From contig NZ_JAQNCY010000011.1 in NCBI RefSeq assembly GCF_028368855.1, forward strand, positions 62,001-126,000: a stretch of 64,000 nt of DNA, in the 5' to 3' direction. The notes below the pieces were generated by a model. The model was not told where the DNA came from. It made no database searches and was given only the letters and a program-made list of their open reading frames with translations. Position numbers and translations under genes: made by a program. This document shows positions 62,037 to 64,000 of this stretch, piece after piece. The first letter of the stretch is position 1; every line of letters starts with the position of its first letter. The DNA comes from Leisingera sp. SS27 (GTDB lineage Bacteria; Pseudomonadota; Alphaproteobacteria; Rhodobacterales; Rhodobacteraceae).

Positions 62037-62927
62037 ATGGCAGCAACTCTGATTGACGGCAAGGCCTTTGCGGCCAAGGTGCGCGGCCAGGTGGCCGAAC
62101 ATGTGGCGCGGCTGAAAGAGCAAAACGGCATCACCCCGGGCCTGGCGGTGGTGCTGGTGGGCGAGGACCCGGCCTCCCAGGTCTATGTGCGCTCCAAGGG
62201 CAAGCAGACCGTCGAGGTCGGCATGAACTCCTATGAGCACAAGCTGGAGGCGGACACCTCCGAGGCCGATCTGCTGGCGCTGATCGACCAGCTGAACAAC
62301 GACGCATCCGTGCATGGCATCCTGGTGCAGCTGCCGCTGCCGAAACACCTGGACGAGGATCTGGTGATCAACTCGATCGCGCCGGAGAAGGACGTGGACG
62401 GCTTCCACATCTCCAACGTGGGCCTGTTGGGCACCGGCCAGAAATCGATGGTGCCCTGCACGCCCTTGGGCTGCCTGATGATGCTGCGCGACCACCACGG
62501 CAGCCTCTCGGGCATGGACGCGGTTGTCATTGGCCGCTCCAACATCGTCGGCAAGCCGATGGCGCAGCTGCTGCTGGGCGACAGCTGCACCGTGACCATC
62601 GCGCATTCGCGCACCAAGGACCTGCCCGACGTGGTGCGCCGCGCTGACATCGTGGTTGCCGCCGTGGGCCGCCCGGAAATGGTGCCGGGCGACTGGATCA
62701 AGGAAGGCGCAACCGTGATCGACGTGGGCATCAACCGGATCGAGCGCGGCGGCAAGAACGTGCTGGTCGGCGACGTCGACTTCGCCTCCGCCGCGGAACG
62801 CGCCGGCGCCATCACCCCTGTCCCCGGCGGCGTCGGCCCGATGACCATCGCGTGCCTGCTCGCGAACACCGTCACCGCCTGCTGCCGCGCCAACAACCTC
62901 GCAGAGCCAGAAGGCCTCACAGCCTGA
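62037..62927 (+). CDS. folD: Bifunctional methylene-THF dehydrogenase / methenyl-THF cyclohydrolase
   Basis: A protein of 296 residues: [23 protein letters not shown] (Lys in the active site), [40 protein letters not shown] and [26 protein letters not shown]. It oxidises methylene-tetrahydrofolate to formyl-tetrahydrofolate with NADP. Together with Fhs it oxidises C1 units from methylamine demethylation. A terminator follows. Confidence 0.95.
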   Translation: MAATLIDGKAFAAKVRGQVAEHVARLKEQNGITPGLAVVLVGEDPASQVYVRSKGKQTVEVGMNSYEHKLEADTSEADLLALIDQLNNDASVHGILVQLPLPKHLDEDLVINSIAPEKDVDGFHISNVGLLGTGQKSMVPCTPLGCLMMLRDHHGSLSGMDAVVIGRSNIVGKPMAQLLLGDSCTVTIAHSRTKDLPDVVRRADIVVAAVGRPEMVPGDWIKEGATVIDVGINRIERGGKNVLVGDVDFASAAERAGAITPVPGGVGPMTIACLLANTVTACCRANNLAEPEGLTA

Positions 62928-62964
62928 AGCGCAGCGCAGAACAGCAACGGCTGAAAATGACACT

Positions 62965-62995
62965 CCCGCCGGATCGCCTCCGGCGGGTGTTTTTT
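62965..62995 (+). terminator. Intrinsic terminator of folD
   Basis: CCCGCCGG, loop ATCGCCT, CCGGCGGG (62965-62987) followed by TGTTTTTT. It lies 37 bases after the folD stop and also precedes the convergent DMT gene stop. Confidence 0.9.
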
Positions 62996-63014
62996 CGGAA
63001 AGATGAAATGAGCG

Positions 63015-63857
63015 TCAGAAACCTAGGTAGGCGATGCCGCCGAAGGTGACGGCAACGCTGATCCATTGCGCGCGGGTCATGCTTTCGCGCAGAACCAGCC
63101 AGGCCAGAACCACGGTGACAAGTCCGAAAAGCGAGGCACTGACGGAGGCGAACTCAGGCCGGTGAAGTGTGCCGGAGTAGATCACCAGGCCAAGCGCCGC
63201 GGCGTCCAGCGCGCCCATCACGCAAAGGAGCGGCAGGACTTGGCGGGGTGGGAGCTGCAGCGCACGCAAGAGGATTGCGAGGGCTGCCGCAAGCAGGATT
63301 GCAGCCGCGCGGGTCAGGATCAGCACCGGCAGCTCGGCGCCGGCCTGGGCTGCGGCCTGGCCGGTTGCAAAGGTCAGCGCAAAGCCGATTGCCGCCATCA
63401 GGCCCCATCCTGCGGTCCGCGGGTTGAAGGCGCCTCCGTCGTCGTCGGCTGAGAACACCGCGATGCAGCCCACGCCGCCAACCACGGCGGCAACCGCCAG
63501 CCAGTGACCGGGACCAACCGGCTGCCCCTGCATCATGGCCAAGCCAAGCGACAGCACCGGATAGGCACCGATCAGCGGTGCCGCCAGCCGGACCGGCCCC
63601 AGCGCAAAGGCGCGGTACAGCGCGTAGGACGCAAGAGCGTATATGGCGCCGGAGAGCCCGGCGAGCTTGGCTACGGGCAGGGTCATTGCCGGCCAGTCCG
63701 CCAAGGCAAGGCCTGCTGCAGCCATTAGAATCGCACCCGTTGCAAACACCGTCAGCATGGCTGGCAGAATGCCGGTTTTCTTGGAGACAACCCGCACGCA
63801 GAGGTCATGTATGCCCCAGGCAAGCGCTGCAATCAGTCCCAGTACGAGCGAGTGCAT
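63015..63857 (-). CDS. DMT-superfamily EamA-type membrane transporter
   Basis: A protein of 280 residues from ATG 63857 (MHSLVLGLIAALAWGIHDLCVRVVSKKTGILPAMLTVFATGAIL). Two EamA repeats with about ten helices; the second half includes PEFASVSASLFGLVTVVLAWLVLRESM. The substrate is unknown. A longer frame to 63983 would run through two palindromic operators, so ATG 63857 is the preferred start. It converges with folD. Confidence 0.85.
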   Translation of the reverse strand: MHSLVLGLIAALAWGIHDLCVRVVSKKTGILPAMLTVFATGAILMAAAGLALADWPAMTLPVAKLAGLSGAIYALASYALYRAFALGPVRLAAPLIGAYPVLSLGLAMMQGQPVGPGHWLAVAAVVGGVGCIAVFSADDDGGAFNPRTAGWGLMAAIGFALTFATGQAAAQAGAELPVLILTRAAAILLAAALAILLRALQLPPRQVLPLLCVMGALDAAALGLVIYSGTLHRPEFASVSASLFGLVTVVLAWLVLRESMTRAQWISVAVTFGGIAYLGF

Positions 63858-63934
63858 GGCGGTTATCCTTTTGTTTGCGGCATTCACCCCCAGGAAAATG
63901 CCGCATCCCGGGCAATCGCCATTTTTCCGCAGAA

Positions 63935-63954
63935 AATCAACATGTTTGTTGATT
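63935..63954. promoter_or_regulatory. Palindromic operator upstream of the EamA transporter
   Basis: AATCAACATGTTTGTTGATT is a dyad with 8-bp arms (AATCAACA/TGTTGATT) around TGTT. It lies 77 bp upstream of the ATG. The regulator is outside the window or unlinked. Confidence 0.6.
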
Positions 63955-63965
63955 AGAGTGCCGTA

Positions 63966-63999
63966 TCGGAATATTCTTTTCAATAAATAAATATTCCGA
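63966..63999. promoter_or_regulatory. 10-bp inverted repeat at the window edge
   Basis: TCGGAATATT (63966-63975) and AATATTCCGA (63990-63999) are exact inverse arms 14 bp apart in an A/T-rich stretch. They may be an operator or part of a terminator; the context continues outside the window. Confidence 0.4.
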
Positions 64000-64000
64000 C

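Overview
The window looks like chromosomal DNA of a marine alphaproteobacterium of the Rhodobacteraceae (Roseobacter group, Leisingera/Phaeobacter/Ruegeria-like). This rests on the high G+C content, a trimethylamine monooxygenase of the Roseobacter type, a gamma-glutamylmethylamide methylamine pathway, a GAAC-N7-GAAC LexA box, an Irr-type iron box in front of mbfA, and several families common in that group (DUF2794, mbfA, sthA). I saw no rRNA, tRNA, CRISPR array, insertion sequence or phage gene.

Left part (1-26.6 kb): mostly housekeeping and small accessory genes. In order: a bestrophin-like channel (cut by the window edge), zapE, a decayed polysaccharide locus, a carboxymuconolactone-decarboxylase/TetR divergent pair with a clear double operator, a cluster of transporters and small enzymes, yaiI-sthA-fghA, an AEC transporter, the iron-exporting ferritin mbfA with its iron control element, a cytochrome c', an SOS-controlled imuB without imuA, regulators, an NlpC/P60 hydrolase with a leucyl aminopeptidase, a beta-carbonic anhydrase, DUF3095, and asd.

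Middle (28.6-36.9 kb): a compact homoprotocatechuate (3,4-dihydroxyphenylacetate) degradation operon on the minus strand, hpaF-hpaE-hpaD(LigB)-hpaD(VOC)-ddc-hpaG-hpaH-hpaI, with hpaR divergent. It holds two unrelated extradiol dioxygenases side by side and a pyridoxal-phosphate aromatic amino-acid decarboxylase.

Right part (37-63 kb): a methylated-amine and one-carbon island. Tmm oxidises trimethylamine to its N-oxide. DmmDABC demethylates dimethylamine to methylamine. GmaS and MgsABC convert methylamine to N-methylglutamate. MgdABCD (a SoxBDAG-like complex) releases glutamate and methylene-tetrahydrofolate, and FolD and Fhs oxidise the C1 unit to formate. An Amt-family channel with a small membrane protein, a predicted cytoplasmic AmiC-like receptor, and GntR, XRE-cupin and GlxA/AraC regulators sit among them. 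The TMAO demethylase (tdm) is not in the window. Shared operator-like sequences tie tmm to dmmDABC, and a different palindrome links the XRE-cupin gene, amt and mgsABC.

The most unusual unexplained signal is a repeat of about 130-190 bp in three intergenic places. All copies share a conserved core, and the arms of several nested hairpins differ in sequence between copies but still pair.
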